Positions 48,102 to 57,167 of a stretch of 64,000 nt of DNA are shown piece by piece. Below the pieces are notes generated by a model. It had not been told where the DNA came from and ran no database searches. It worked only from the letters and a program-made list of their open reading frames with translations. Position 1 is the first letter of the stretch, and each line of letters begins with the position of its first letter. This DNA is from Bacteroidales bacterium (lineage in GTDB: Bacteria > Bacteroidota > Bacteroidia > Bacteroidales > UBA10428): positions 1-64,000 of the forward strand of contig JAFGGU010000071.1 in assembly GCA_016930375.1 (NCBI GenBank). The letters run 5' to 3'. The position numbers and the translations under genes were made by a program.

Positions 48102-48659
48102 ATGGAAATAATTCTGTCTATACTGCTAATCTTCATGATAATAGGCGCCATTTATGCTCTCTTTGCCAAGGACCTTCTGTCCGCGCTGATTTCCTGTGGA
48201 ATTGTCGGGTATGGCCTGGTGATCTGCTTTCTGCTGCTAAGGGCTCCTGATCTTGCCATTGTGCAGGTCGTAGTTGAAACAATCACCCTCATCATTATGG
48301 TGGCGGTGGTGCTCGACAGTACACGGGAAGATCTGAAGGAGCGAATCATGATCCGTGAAAAGGAAAGCTCATACATTAATACAAAGTACGTTTTCAATGT
48401 ACTAACCGTGCTGGTCCTTGCCTTATTCTTCCTGTTCTTTTTCAACCAGGCCATTGATAAACTTGAGCCCTTCGGCACCCATACCACCCGGATGGCGGAA
48501 GCTTATATTGAAAATGGAGCCCGGGTTACAGGAAGTGCAAACCTGGTCACAGGCGTTGTTTTTGATTTCAGGGGTTATGATACACTGGGTGAAGCAACCA
48601 TACTGTTTACAGCGGTGGTGGGCATCCTGGCCATTTTAAGACTAAGGGGGAAGACCTGA
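48102..48659 (+). CDS. MbhD/MbhE-like (DUF4040 + MrpA C-terminal-like) subunit
   Basis: RAPDLAIVQVVVETITLIIMVAVV; FDFRGYDTLGEATILFTAVVGIL. Confidence 0.85.
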   Translation: MEIILSILLIFMIIGAIYALFAKDLLSALISCGIVGYGLVICFLLLRAPDLAIVQVVVETITLIIMVAVVLDSTREDLKERIMIREKESSYINTKYVFNVLTVLVLALFFLFFFNQAIDKLEPFGTHTTRMAEAYIENGARVTGSANLVTGVVFDFRGYDTLGEATILFTAVVGILAILRLRGKT

Positions 48660-48700
48660 GCCATGCAAGATCAGTTGGTAAATCGAAAAAAAGAACCGAA

Positions 48701-49138
48701 ATGAAAGGAATGTCGATCATCGTAAAAAAAGTCAGTCAGCTGATCGCCGGCATCATCTTCCTGTACGGCATTTATATTGTGCTTCACGGTCATCTTACAC
48801 CGGGCGGAGGTTTTGCCGGTGGTGCGATTCTCGCAGGAGCATTCATCCTGATCGTTCTGGCTTTTGGTACAGATATCATACATCTGAAACACGACGAGGA
48901 AAGGGCTTCCTTGTTTGAAGGACTGGGACTGCTTGCCTTCATTCTGCTGGCCATTCTTGGTTTTATAATTGGGATTAAGGTTTTTTTCAACAATTATCTC
49001 CCCAAAGGTCAACTGGGAGAATTGGTAAGTGCAGGGTTGATACCCCTGTATAATATTGCTGTGGGCATAGAAGTTTGCGCTGCTCTGTTTACGATTTTTC
49101 TTGCTTTGGTAATTTATAAAGAGGAGATCTCAAAATGA
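48701..49138 (+). CDS. MrpB/MnhB-like subunit
   Basis: GHLTPGGGFAGGAILAGAF. Confidence 0.9.
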   Translation: MKGMSIIVKKVSQLIAGIIFLYGIYIVLHGHLTPGGGFAGGAILAGAFILIVLAFGTDIIHLKHDEERASLFEGLGLLAFILLAILGFIIGIKVFFNNYLPKGQLGELVSAGLIPLYNIAVGIEVCAALFTIFLALVIYKEEISK

Positions 49139-49473
49139 TCGTCTATATCCTTTGTTTCATCTTGTTCCTGGTTGGCCTTTTTGGTGTGCTGACGAGCCGA
49201 AATATCATCAAGATCATAATAGGGCTTACCTTCCTGGAAATCAGTATCAATCTCTTTCTGGTCCTGATCGGATATGTAGAGGGTGGTCAGATACCGATTT
49301 TGGTAAAGGGCTCCGAAAACCTGCATTTTGTTGATCCCTTGCCACAAGCGCTGGTACTCACATCCATCGTAATTGGCCTGTCAACCAACGCCATGTTGCT
49401 GGCTGTTGCCATCAGGATTTATAAGAAGTTCAAGACTTTTGACATCCGAAAAATCCGGAGCCTTAAAGGATAA
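49135..49473 (+). CDS. MrpC/MnhC (NuoK-like) subunit
   Basis: FLEISINLFLVLIGYV; DPLPQALVLTSIVIGLSTNAMLLAVAIR. Confidence 0.92.
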   Translation: MIVYILCFILFLVGLFGVLTSRNIIKIIIGLTFLEISINLFLVLIGYVEGGQIPILVKGSENLHFVDPLPQALVLTSIVIGLSTNAMLLAVAIRIYKKFKTFDIRKIRSLKG

Positions 49474-49477
49474 TATA

Positions 49478-51016
49478 ATGTACAAACTCATACCCCTGCC
49501 GGTTATCCTGCCACTGGTCGCCGCGTTCCTGATCGCCATTGTCGGGAAAAGGTTCAAAAGATTGGCAAAGATACTATCCGTTTTGGTATTCCTTTCCACA
49601 GCGGTCCTAAGTTACTGGTACATGGTTGCCGGAAATCAGGAAACCATGCTTTACAAGATTGGTGGCTGGGAACCAATCAACGATATTCCCATTGGGGTTT
49701 ATATGCTCCTGGATCCGTTCAGCGGATTTATGCTGTGCATCATCAACACGATTGCTCTCCTTTCAACTGTATATTCCGTCAATTACATTACTAAATTCAC
49801 AGGCGTAAACTATTTCTATACCCTGCTGAGCATCATGGTTGCCGGATTAAACGGAGTGGTTCTTGCCGGAGACCTTTTTAATCTATATGTCTTTCTGGAA
49901 ATTACAGTCATTTCCTCTTATGCGCTGGTGGCATTCGGGACCGATAAAGAGGAGCTCGAAGCCTCACTCAAGTACCAGGTGCTGGGGGGAATTGCCACAT
50001 CCCTGATCCTATTCAGTATCGGGATGATCTACTGGTATACCAAAACACTCAATATGATGGACATAACCAGAGTCCTTCATGCCAGCGGCGATGTGAAACT
50101 TATCCAGTTCTGCCAGCTAATGTTGATTGCAGGCTTCGGACTGAAAGCGGCCATCATGCCTTTCCATGGCTGGCTGCCTGATGCCCACTCGAGTGCACCC
50201 TCTCCCATATCCGCCATGTTGTCGGGTGTTGTCATTAAAGCTGCCGGTTTATATGTGATCTTCAGACTGTTTTTCAATATGTTTGAACTCAATTTCGAGA
50301 TCAGTGTTTTGATAACGGCCATCGGTACCTTATCGATGGTGGTAGGCGTATTTCTGGCCATCGGTCAATGGGATCTGAAAAGACTGCTGGCTTATCACAG
50401 CATCAGCCAGATGGGTTACGTCATTATTGGTGTGGGTATGGGTATGATTATCCTTTCCAGGCAAGGTAGCCTGGCAGCAGCATCGTTAGCCATAACTGGC
50501 GGACTTTTTCATCTGGTTAATCATGCCGTATTTAAGGGACTGCTTTTCCTGAATGCCGGGGCCATTGAGTACAGGTTGGGCACAAGAGACCTGAAAAAGA
50601 TGGGCGGTCTGGCAGAAAAAATGCCCCTCACCGCGGCTACATCACTGGGCGCATCCATGGCCATTTCCGGTATACCTCCCTTCAATGGTTTTTTCAGTAA
50701 ACTGATCATCATCATTGCAGCCATTCAGGCCAGGTTTTATATACTGGCGGCACTTGCAGTGCTTGTCAGTATCATTACCCTTGCCTCCTTTATGAAATTT
50801 CAGCGGTATGCCTTCTTCAACGGAAAAATTTCAGCCAGCCGGGTGAATATCTCAGAAGTTCCTCCTTTCATGGCGTTTTCAATGACGATTATGGCCTTGC
50901 TGTGTCTGGCCCTCAGCCTGCTATTGATCCCTGACCTGCGGGAGCATGTCCTCCAACCGGCCGTGGATATTCTTACCGGCAGAAATGCATATTTTATTAA
51001 CCTGCTAAACAAATAG
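49478..51016 (+). CDS. MrpD/MnhD (NuoN/M-like) antiporter subunit
   Basis: AAIMPFHGWLPDAHSSAPSPISAMLSGVVIKAAGLYV; ORF track start 49373 overlaps the previous gene. Confidence 0.92.
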   Translation: MYKLIPLPVILPLVAAFLIAIVGKRFKRLAKILSVLVFLSTAVLSYWYMVAGNQETMLYKIGGWEPINDIPIGVYMLLDPFSGFMLCIINTIALLSTVYSVNYITKFTGVNYFYTLLSIMVAGLNGVVLAGDLFNLYVFLEITVISSYALVAFGTDKEELEASLKYQVLGGIATSLILFSIGMIYWYTKTLNMMDITRVLHASGDVKLIQFCQLMLIAGFGLKAAIMPFHGWLPDAHSSAPSPISAMLSGVVIKAAGLYVIFRLFFNMFELNFEISVLITAIGTLSMVVGVFLAIGQWDLKRLLAYHSISQMGYVIIGVGMGMIILSRQGSLAAASLAITGGLFHLVNHAVFKGLLFLNAGAIEYRLGTRDLKKMGGLAEKMPLTAATSLGASMAISGIPPFNGFFSKLIIIIAAIQARFYILAALAVLVSIITLASFMKFQRYAFFNGKISASRVNISEVPPFMAFSMTIMALLCLALSLLLIPDLREHVLQPAVDILTGRNAYFINLLNK

Positions 51017-51017
51017 C

Positions 51018-51503
51018 ATGAAACACGTTGCCCTCTTTATCATTTTACTGGGTCTGTGGTTGCTGCTGACCTTGAACCTGAGGACAGCCAACATGCTTGC
51101 CGGTATAACTGCCGCCCTGGTAACCACCCTGTTTTTTGGCCGGTATTTCGTAACCGGTATCAGAAAGTTTCTGGAACCCATGCGGTACCTGTGGTTATTA
51201 GTTTTTCTGGTCATCTTTATCTGGGAATGCCTGAAAGCAAATTTCGATGTGGCCTACCGGGTTATTCACCCGAAGATGCCCATAAGGCCAGGAATTATTA
51301 AGGTGAAGCTGGATCTCAAATCGGATTTTGCCAAAGTTATGCTTGCCAATTCAATAACCATGACACCAGGTACCCTGTCTGTTGATCTTATCGGTGATAT
51401 ATTGTATGTACACTGGATATATGTTCGAACATCTGATCCGGAAAAATATTCAGAATTTATAACCAGCAAATTTGAAAAATATATCAAACGAATCTTTGAT
51501 TAA
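51018..51503 (+). CDS. MrpE/MnhE subunit
   Basis: Position and motif LANSITMTPGTLSVDLIGDILYVHWI. Confidence 0.92.
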   Translation: MKHVALFIILLGLWLLLTLNLRTANMLAGITAALVTTLFFGRYFVTGIRKFLEPMRYLWLLVFLVIFIWECLKANFDVAYRVIHPKMPIRPGIIKVKLDLKSDFAKVMLANSITMTPGTLSVDLIGDILYVHWIYVRTSDPEKYSEFITSKFEKYIKRIFD

Positions 51504-51513
51504 TTCTTATCCC

Positions 51514-51780
51514 ATGGACCAATACCTTATAATATTGTTATATATCCAGATCGCCCTGTGCTTTTTTTGCCTGGTACGGATCATCAGGGGACCTACAATA
51601 CCCGACCGGATGGTTGGCATTGACATTTTCGGGATTCTGGTAGTGGGGATCTGTGTGATCCTGGCCGTTCTTACCAACAGGATGTTCATCATCGACATCG
51701 GTATCGCCTGGGTCATTTTAAGTTTCATTGGCACATTAACATTGGCAAAATATTTGGGAGGGAAGAAATTAAATGAATGA
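51514..51780 (+). CDS. MrpF/MnhF subunit
   Basis: RIIRGPTIPDRMVGIDIFGI; IDIGIAWVILSFIGTLTLAKYL. Confidence 0.9.
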   Translation: MDQYLIILLYIQIALCFFCLVRIIRGPTIPDRMVGIDIFGILVVGICVILAVLTNRMFIIDIGIAWVILSFIGTLTLAKYLGGKKLNE

Positions 51781-52129
51781 AATACTTTTTAAAGTGCTTT
51801 TAACCATTGGCGTCGTGTTTAACCTTTTTGGATGCATTGGGCTTCTCCGCCTTCCCGACGTCTACAACCGGCTGCAGGCAGCCACCAAATGCGTCACGCT
51901 TGGAACCTGCAGTATTTTATTAAGTCTGATTTTCCGGTTTGGATTCACTGAGGCTGGTATTAAAGCGTTATTAGGTATTCCGCTTCTTTTCTTTGCAGCT
52001 ACTGTTGCAGCGCATGCCCTGGTAAGGGGCTCCTATCATTTCGGTGTAAAAATGGGCGATCAAAGTGTCATCGATGAATATGCGGATCATAAGCAAGAAT
52101 CATCGCAAAAGGAACCTAAAGAAGATTAG
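51773..52129 (+). CDS. MrpG/MnhG subunit
   Basis: FNLFGCIGLLRLPDVYNRLQAATKCVTLG; PLLFFAATVAAHALVRGSY. Confidence 0.9.
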   Translation: MNEILFKVLLTIGVVFNLFGCIGLLRLPDVYNRLQAATKCVTLGTCSILLSLIFRFGFTEAGIKALLGIPLLFFAATVAAHALVRGSYHFGVKMGDQSVIDEYADHKQESSQKEPKED

Positions 52130-52130
52130 C

Positions 52131-52739
52131 ATGATATACCCAAAAATAAGAGAAATCCGTGAGGCCTTGATTTCTTTGTTTACAAAAGCATATACCACCT
52201 CATTTCCGGCAAAACCTCACATACCTTATCAACACTATCGTGGTAAGCCTGTTGTGTTTGATGAGCATTGCGTTGGCTGTGAAACATGTGCCAATGTATG
52301 CCCCTCACATGCCATTACTTTTACCGATGATATAGAAAAAGGTATACGGATTATTGAAAGAAACTATGGCCTTTGCCTGTTTTGCGGGCAATGCCAGGAA
52401 CACTGCATCACACAACAGGGGGTAAGGCTGAGTGATCAGATATACGATATGGCCACCTTTGACAGGAAAAATCTGATTGAGCGGCAGGAAAAGGAATTGT
52501 TGCTCTGTAAAAGTTGTGGCAAGGTTATTACCACCAGGGATCACTTTCGCTACCTTCATGAGAAATTGGGCCCTTCTGCCTATGCCTCTATTCTGAATCT
52601 GAACCTGTTGAACGAACGGTTGAAATTGGCTGACCGGGAATCTGTCTCCATCGAAGTTGTGGACGAATTAAAACGCAAGGATATGTTCAACGTCCTGTGT
52701 CCTGATTGTCTCAGAAAATCACTCTTAAAATCATTGTAA
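52131..52739 (+). CDS. NuoI/HycF-like 2x[4Fe-4S] subunit with C-terminal CxxC pairs
   Basis: CVGCETCANVCPSHAI; CLFCGQCQEHCIT; then LLCKSCGKV...VLCPDCLRK. Confidence 0.88.
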   Translation: MIYPKIREIREALISLFTKAYTTSFPAKPHIPYQHYRGKPVVFDEHCVGCETCANVCPSHAITFTDDIEKGIRIIERNYGLCLFCGQCQEHCITQQGVRLSDQIYDMATFDRKNLIERQEKELLLCKSCGKVITTRDHFRYLHEKLGPSAYASILNLNLLNERLKLADRESVSIEVVDELKRKDMFNVLCPDCLRKSLLKSL

Positions 52740-52742
52740 GAA

Positions 52743-53219
52743 GTGCTCTGCAAGCTTTTAAAAAACACTGTCCATGCAGGTAAGACCATCGTTCTTGTTG
52801 GACTTGGAAATGTTCTCCGGCACGATGACGGAGTAGGTGTTTACCTTGCTCAAAATATTCATCCGGGATTCAATATCCATGTTATCAACGTTGAGGCCAG
52901 CATTGAAAACTATATTGGAAAAATCAATTCTTACTTACCTGACCTGCTGATACTGATGGACTGTGTTTTCTATAACCGGAAACCCGGTTATAGCAGGTTA
53001 TCACCGGTTACTGATCTTATCGGTTATACAACAAACACGCACAATATTGCTCTTAAAAATATAAGCAACCTGTTCACCGCTCAGACTTTTATCCTGGGTA
53101 TTCAACCTGACAATGTGTCTTTGGGTGAAGGGCTTTCAACACCGGTTTTAAAGAAAGCAGAACACCTTGTCCAAAAAATCAATTCCTGTTTTCTTGCAAA
53201 TAATTCATCCTTGTTGTAA
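52743..53219 (+). CDS. Hydrogenase maturation protease (HycI/HyaD-like)
   Basis: VLVGLGNVLRHDDGVGVYLAQ; ILMDCVFYN; THNIALKN. Confidence 0.85.
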   Translation: MLCKLLKNTVHAGKTIVLVGLGNVLRHDDGVGVYLAQNIHPGFNIHVINVEASIENYIGKINSYLPDLLILMDCVFYNRKPGYSRLSPVTDLIGYTTNTHNIALKNISNLFTAQTFILGIQPDNVSLGEGLSTPVLKKAEHLVQKINSCFLANNSSLL

Positions 53220-53250
53220 CTTGTACTAATTACTAAAAAAGGGAGGTATC

Positions 53251-53676
53251 ATGTCGAAACAAATGATTTCTCTAAAGGTGAGATGTCTCCATTGTCATCA
53301 GCCATTAATGGATTACACCCATTTTCTCAATGCCAAACCGAGTATTAAGCTGTTTATTGAGGCGGGTGGTAAACATGGCGTCATCAATCTGTGCTCAACG
53401 TATGGCTGTTATGACAAGGTCAGTAACATTGAACTTGTGGAAAATGAGATCGTTAAACTGATTTGTCCTCATTGCAAAAAGGAATTGCCGACCATCACAA
53501 CATGTGATGTTTGTGGAGCACCCATTGTGAGTTTTGCTATGGAAAAAGGGGGTAAAGTGCACGTCTGTTCAAGGATCGGATGCAAAAAGCATGCTGTATC
53601 TTTTGAGGATATCTATACTACACTTACCAACTTTTATGAAGAGGATTTCTACGGCGCAAGAGAGACAGATTTCTAG
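53251..53676 (+). CDS. Conserved-looking zinc-ribbon protein, unknown function
   Basis: CLHCHQPL; CPHCKKEL; CDVCGAPI; CSRIGCKKH. Confidence 0.75.
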   Translation: MSKQMISLKVRCLHCHQPLMDYTHFLNAKPSIKLFIEAGGKHGVINLCSTYGCYDKVSNIELVENEIVKLICPHCKKELPTITTCDVCGAPIVSFAMEKGGKVHVCSRIGCKKHAVSFEDIYTTLTNFYEEDFYGARETDF

Positions 53677-53958
53677 CTAAACCGCGCCGGAAATGGACAT
53701 CTACCAAACAGGAGAACTATATGTAATTACGCATTCGTTATTTATATAACACTAGAATGAATTAGTTTGCTGTAAAAAAATCCGCAATCTTTATTTCCCT
53801 CAGCTTTTTCTTACCTCGTACCTGCAATGATTATCCGTATTTTATCAGGAACCATCTCATTATGTATAATATATAATTGAGGTATTTTATTTCCCTGCTT
53901 ATACTCATTCTAAATTTCAGTTTTCATTTGTTTATCTGATTTTTCATTTCTATTTTAG

Positions 53959-53976
53959 TTGTGAATTAATTAACAA
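53959..53976. promoter_or_regulatory. Rex operator upstream of hox operon
   Basis: TTGTGAATTAATTAACAA; one mismatch to TTGTGAANNNNTTCACAA. Confidence 0.75.
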
Positions 53977-54066
53977 TTAATTCAAACCTTTATTGAAGGC
54001 CCTCTTGAAAAGCAATGTTTCCTGAAGGGCCTGTATTATGAGTATTCTTATAATAAATAAACTCTC

Positions 54067-55869
54067 ATGAAAACAGGAGTTCAAAAAATCGTAGAAAAAT
54101 ACGGAAAGGATAAAACCCGGCTCATGGATATCCTGATCGATGTTCAGTCGGAGTTTGGTTTTATTCCCCGTGAGATTACGGTTCAGATCGCTGATGATCT
54201 GGGCATGTCGGAAGTTGATGTGGATCAGACCATCTCATTCTATCATTTCTTCTCACAAAGGCCTACCGGAAAGTACCATATCTTTCTCAACAATAGCGCC
54301 GTTGCATATATGATGGGCCGAAAGGAGGTGGCAGACACCTTCACCAAGGAACTCGGGATCAATTTCAATGAGGTCACGCCCGACGGCCTGGTAGGTTTAT
54401 TTGAGACCTCCTGTATCGGGATGAACGACCAGGAACCGGCGGCAATTATCAACAACCGTATTTTCACAAAACTTACGCCCTTCAGGGCCAAGGAGATTGT
54501 CAGGGATATCAAGGAAGGTAAAGACATTGATGATATGATTGTGGCGGATTACGGTGACGGGGAGAACCGTTCCGATCTCATCAAATCGGTTGTAACCAAT
54601 AATATCCGCAAAATTGGGCCTATTCTCGAACGCAATCACAAACCCGGGCAGGCCATTGAGAAGATCTCCAAGATGACACCCGAGCAGGTCATCGATGAAG
54701 TAAAGAGATCCAACATAAGAGGCCGGGGCGGCGCTGGTTTCCCTACCGGTATGAAATGGGAATTTTGCCGCAATGCTCCCGGTGAGAAGAAATACATATT
54801 TTGTAATGCAGATGAGGGTGAACCCGGTACTTTCAAGGACAGGGTTGTTCTTACCGAACGGGCCCGTTTGCTTTTCGAGGGAATGGTAATTGCAGGTTAT
54901 GCAGTGGGCGCAACCGAAGGGATTTTGTACATCCGCCATGAGTATAAATACCTCCAGACCTACCTCGAGTCTATCCTAAAGGCGGCAAGAGACGTCAATT
55001 ACCTGGGCAAGAATATCCTGGGCAAAAAAGGATTCAATTTTGACATTCGCATTCAGTTCGGCGCAGGCGCTTATGTTTGCGGTGAAGAATCAGCGCTGAT
55101 AGAATCGGCTGAAGGAAAACGCGGTGAACCACGCGACCGGCCTCCTTTCCCCGTTGAAAAGGGGTACCTTGACATGCCCACGGTGGTGAACAATGTTGAA
55201 ACGCTTTGCGCAGTTGTAAAGGTGATCCTGAATGGCGGAGAATGGTACAAATCGTTTGGAACAACTGAATCAACAGGTACAAAACTGCTGAGTATTTCGG
55301 GTGACTGTAAATTCCCGGGAGTTTATGAAGTGGAATGGGGCTTCTCCATTAACGACATCCTTGATATGGTTGGCGCTCATAATGAAGAGGTGCAGGCAGT
55401 TCAGGTGGGCGGCCCTTCAGGAGCCATCATTGCGTCCAATGAATTTAACCGCATTTTAGGTTATGAAGATTTGGCCACCGGGGGATCCCTGATTATCATA
55501 GGTAAGAACCGGGATATCCTTACCGACATCGTTTTGAACTTCACCGAATTTTTTATTGAAGAATCCTGTGGAAGCTGTTCCACCTGCAGAATTATACCAA
55601 CACTGCTCAAGAACAAATTGGTGAAGATACTGAATGCCCGTGGTGTAAAACAGGACATTGATGATATGGTTGAATGGGGCAAGATTTTAAAAGCCAGTCG
55701 ATGTGGACTCGGGCAGACTGCTGCCAACCCCATCCTTTCGAGTATAAAGAATTTCAGACCTTTGTATGAAGAAAAAATACAGAAAAACAAGGTGTTTGAC
55801 AGCGGCTTTGATATGAACGCGGCTGTTAAGGAATCCTGTGAAGTAACCGGCAGAGTACCTAATATTTAA
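54067..55869 (+). CDS. hoxF: HoxF-like NAD-reducing hydrogenase diaphorase subunit (NuoE-like + NuoF domains)
   Basis: RGRGGAGFPTGMKWEFCR; CNADEGEPGTFKDR; GAGAYVCGEESALIESAEG; EESCGSCSTCRI. Confidence 0.92.
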   Translation: MKTGVQKIVEKYGKDKTRLMDILIDVQSEFGFIPREITVQIADDLGMSEVDVDQTISFYHFFSQRPTGKYHIFLNNSAVAYMMGRKEVADTFTKELGINFNEVTPDGLVGLFETSCIGMNDQEPAAIINNRIFTKLTPFRAKEIVRDIKEGKDIDDMIVADYGDGENRSDLIKSVVTNNIRKIGPILERNHKPGQAIEKISKMTPEQVIDEVKRSNIRGRGGAGFPTGMKWEFCRNAPGEKKYIFCNADEGEPGTFKDRVVLTERARLLFEGMVIAGYAVGATEGILYIRHEYKYLQTYLESILKAARDVNYLGKNILGKKGFNFDIRIQFGAGAYVCGEESALIESAEGKRGEPRDRPPFPVEKGYLDMPTVVNNVETLCAVVKVILNGGEWYKSFGTTESTGTKLLSISGDCKFPGVYEVEWGFSINDILDMVGAHNEEVQAVQVGGPSGAIIASNEFNRILGYEDLATGGSLIIIGKNRDILTDIVLNFTEFFIEESCGSCSTCRIIPTLLKNKLVKILNARGVKQDIDDMVEWGKILKASRCGLGQTAANPILSSIKNFRPLYEEKIQKNKVFDSGFDMNAAVKESCEVTGRVPNI

Positions 55870-55881
55870 AGAATTTTCATC

Positions 55882-56595
55882 ATGAGCCAATACGTAAGAT
55901 TTACAGTCGACGGCACCGAGTGCATGGGCATCAGGGGCCAGTATCTTGTTGACGCCGCCAGGGAAAACGGAGTGTACATTCCTACCCTCTGCAATTTTCC
56001 GGGGGTTAAGCCAAAAGGTGGTTGCCGGATCTGTACCGTGCGGGTGAACGGCAAATTAATGACAGCCTGCACTACGCCCGTTGCAGAGAATATGAGCGTA
56101 GAAAACGAGGTCAAAGACATCAATGAATTAAGAAAATCCATCATCGAACTGCTGTTCATTGAAGGTAATCACTTTTGTCCGGCCTGTGAAAAAAGTGGGA
56201 ACTGTGAGCTGCAGGCGCTGGCTTACCGTTTCAGAATTATGGTTCCAAGATTTCCCTACCAGTTCCCGGTACGCAAGGTGGATGCCACACATCCGAGAAT
56301 CATTAAGGAACAGAATCGCTGTATTTTGTGTAAGCGTTGTATCCGGGCAATTACCGACGAAAATGGCAGAAGTATCTTTGCATACCGTCGCCGCAGTGCC
56401 CGGGTTGAGGTTGTTGTTGATCCGAAACTCGGAAAACAGCTCACCGAAGAACTTGCACAAAAGGCAATGGATGTTTGTCCAGTGGGGTCGATTATTGTCA
56501 AGGAGAAAGGATTCCAGATACCTATCGGTGCAAGAAAATACGATACAATGCCCATTGGTAGTGATATTGAAAACATGCAAGTAAAAAAAATCTAA
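55882..56595 (+). CDS. hoxU: HoxU-like diaphorase small subunit (NuoG N-terminal-like)
   Basis: CNFPGVKPKGGCRICTVRVNGKLMTAC; CPACEKSGNCELQ; CILCKRCIRA. Confidence 0.92.
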   Translation: MSQYVRFTVDGTECMGIRGQYLVDAARENGVYIPTLCNFPGVKPKGGCRICTVRVNGKLMTACTTPVAENMSVENEVKDINELRKSIIELLFIEGNHFCPACEKSGNCELQALAYRFRIMVPRFPYQFPVRKVDATHPRIIKEQNRCILCKRCIRAITDENGRSIFAYRRRSARVEVVVDPKLGKQLTEELAQKAMDVCPVGSIIVKEKGFQIPIGARKYDTMPIGSDIENMQVKKI

Positions 56596-56607
56596 AGACC
56601 ATATTCC

Positions 56608-57156
56608 ATGAGTAAACCAATAGTAGCCACCACGTCGCTGGCCGGATGTTTCGGATGTCATATGTCGGTTTTGGATATCGATGACAGAATACTGGAACTT
56701 ATTGAACTGGTTGAGTTTAATAAATCGCCCATCGATGACATCAAAAAGTTCAGCAAGAAATGTGACATCGGGCTGATTGAAGGAGGCTGTTGCAACAGTG
56801 AAAACATTCATGTCCTGAAAGATTTCAGGGAGAACTGCCGCATACTGGTCTCCGTGGGTGAGTGTGCCATCATGGGAGGACTGCCTGCCATGAGAAACGG
56901 CATCGCCATACAGGAATGCCTTGAAGAGGCTTATGTGAATGGTCCCACAGTGGTTAGCAATGAGGAAGTGATCTTTCCGAATGATCCGGAACTCCCTATG
57001 CTACTTGACAGGGTATATCCCTGCCATGAAATCGTTAAAATTGATTACTTTCTGCCAGGTTGTCCGCCCCGTGCCGACCTGATATGGGAGGCGCTGGTTG
57101 CCCTGGTGACCGGTGATGAAATGAAACTGCCTTATGAAGTTGTGAAATTCGATTAA
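56608..57156 (+). CDS. hoxY: HoxY-like [NiFe] hydrogenase small subunit
   Basis: SLAGCFGCHMSVLDID; VGECAIMGGLPAMRN; LPGCPPRADLIWEAL. Confidence 0.95.
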   Translation: MSKPIVATTSLAGCFGCHMSVLDIDDRILELIELVEFNKSPIDDIKKFSKKCDIGLIEGGCCNSENIHVLKDFRENCRILVSVGECAIMGGLPAMRNGIAIQECLEEAYVNGPTVVSNEEVIFPNDPELPMLLDRVYPCHEIVKIDYFLPGCPPRADLIWEALVALVTGDEMKLPYEVVKFD

Positions 57157-57167
57157 TTCAGAAAATT

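Noticed and set aside
43168-52739. Respiratory complex I (Nuo) operon
   Set aside because: The NuoD-like subunit retains both CxxC Ni-ligand motifs (RVCGIC, DPCYCC), Mrp subunits and a hydrogenase protease are present, and the gene set is not that of Nuo.
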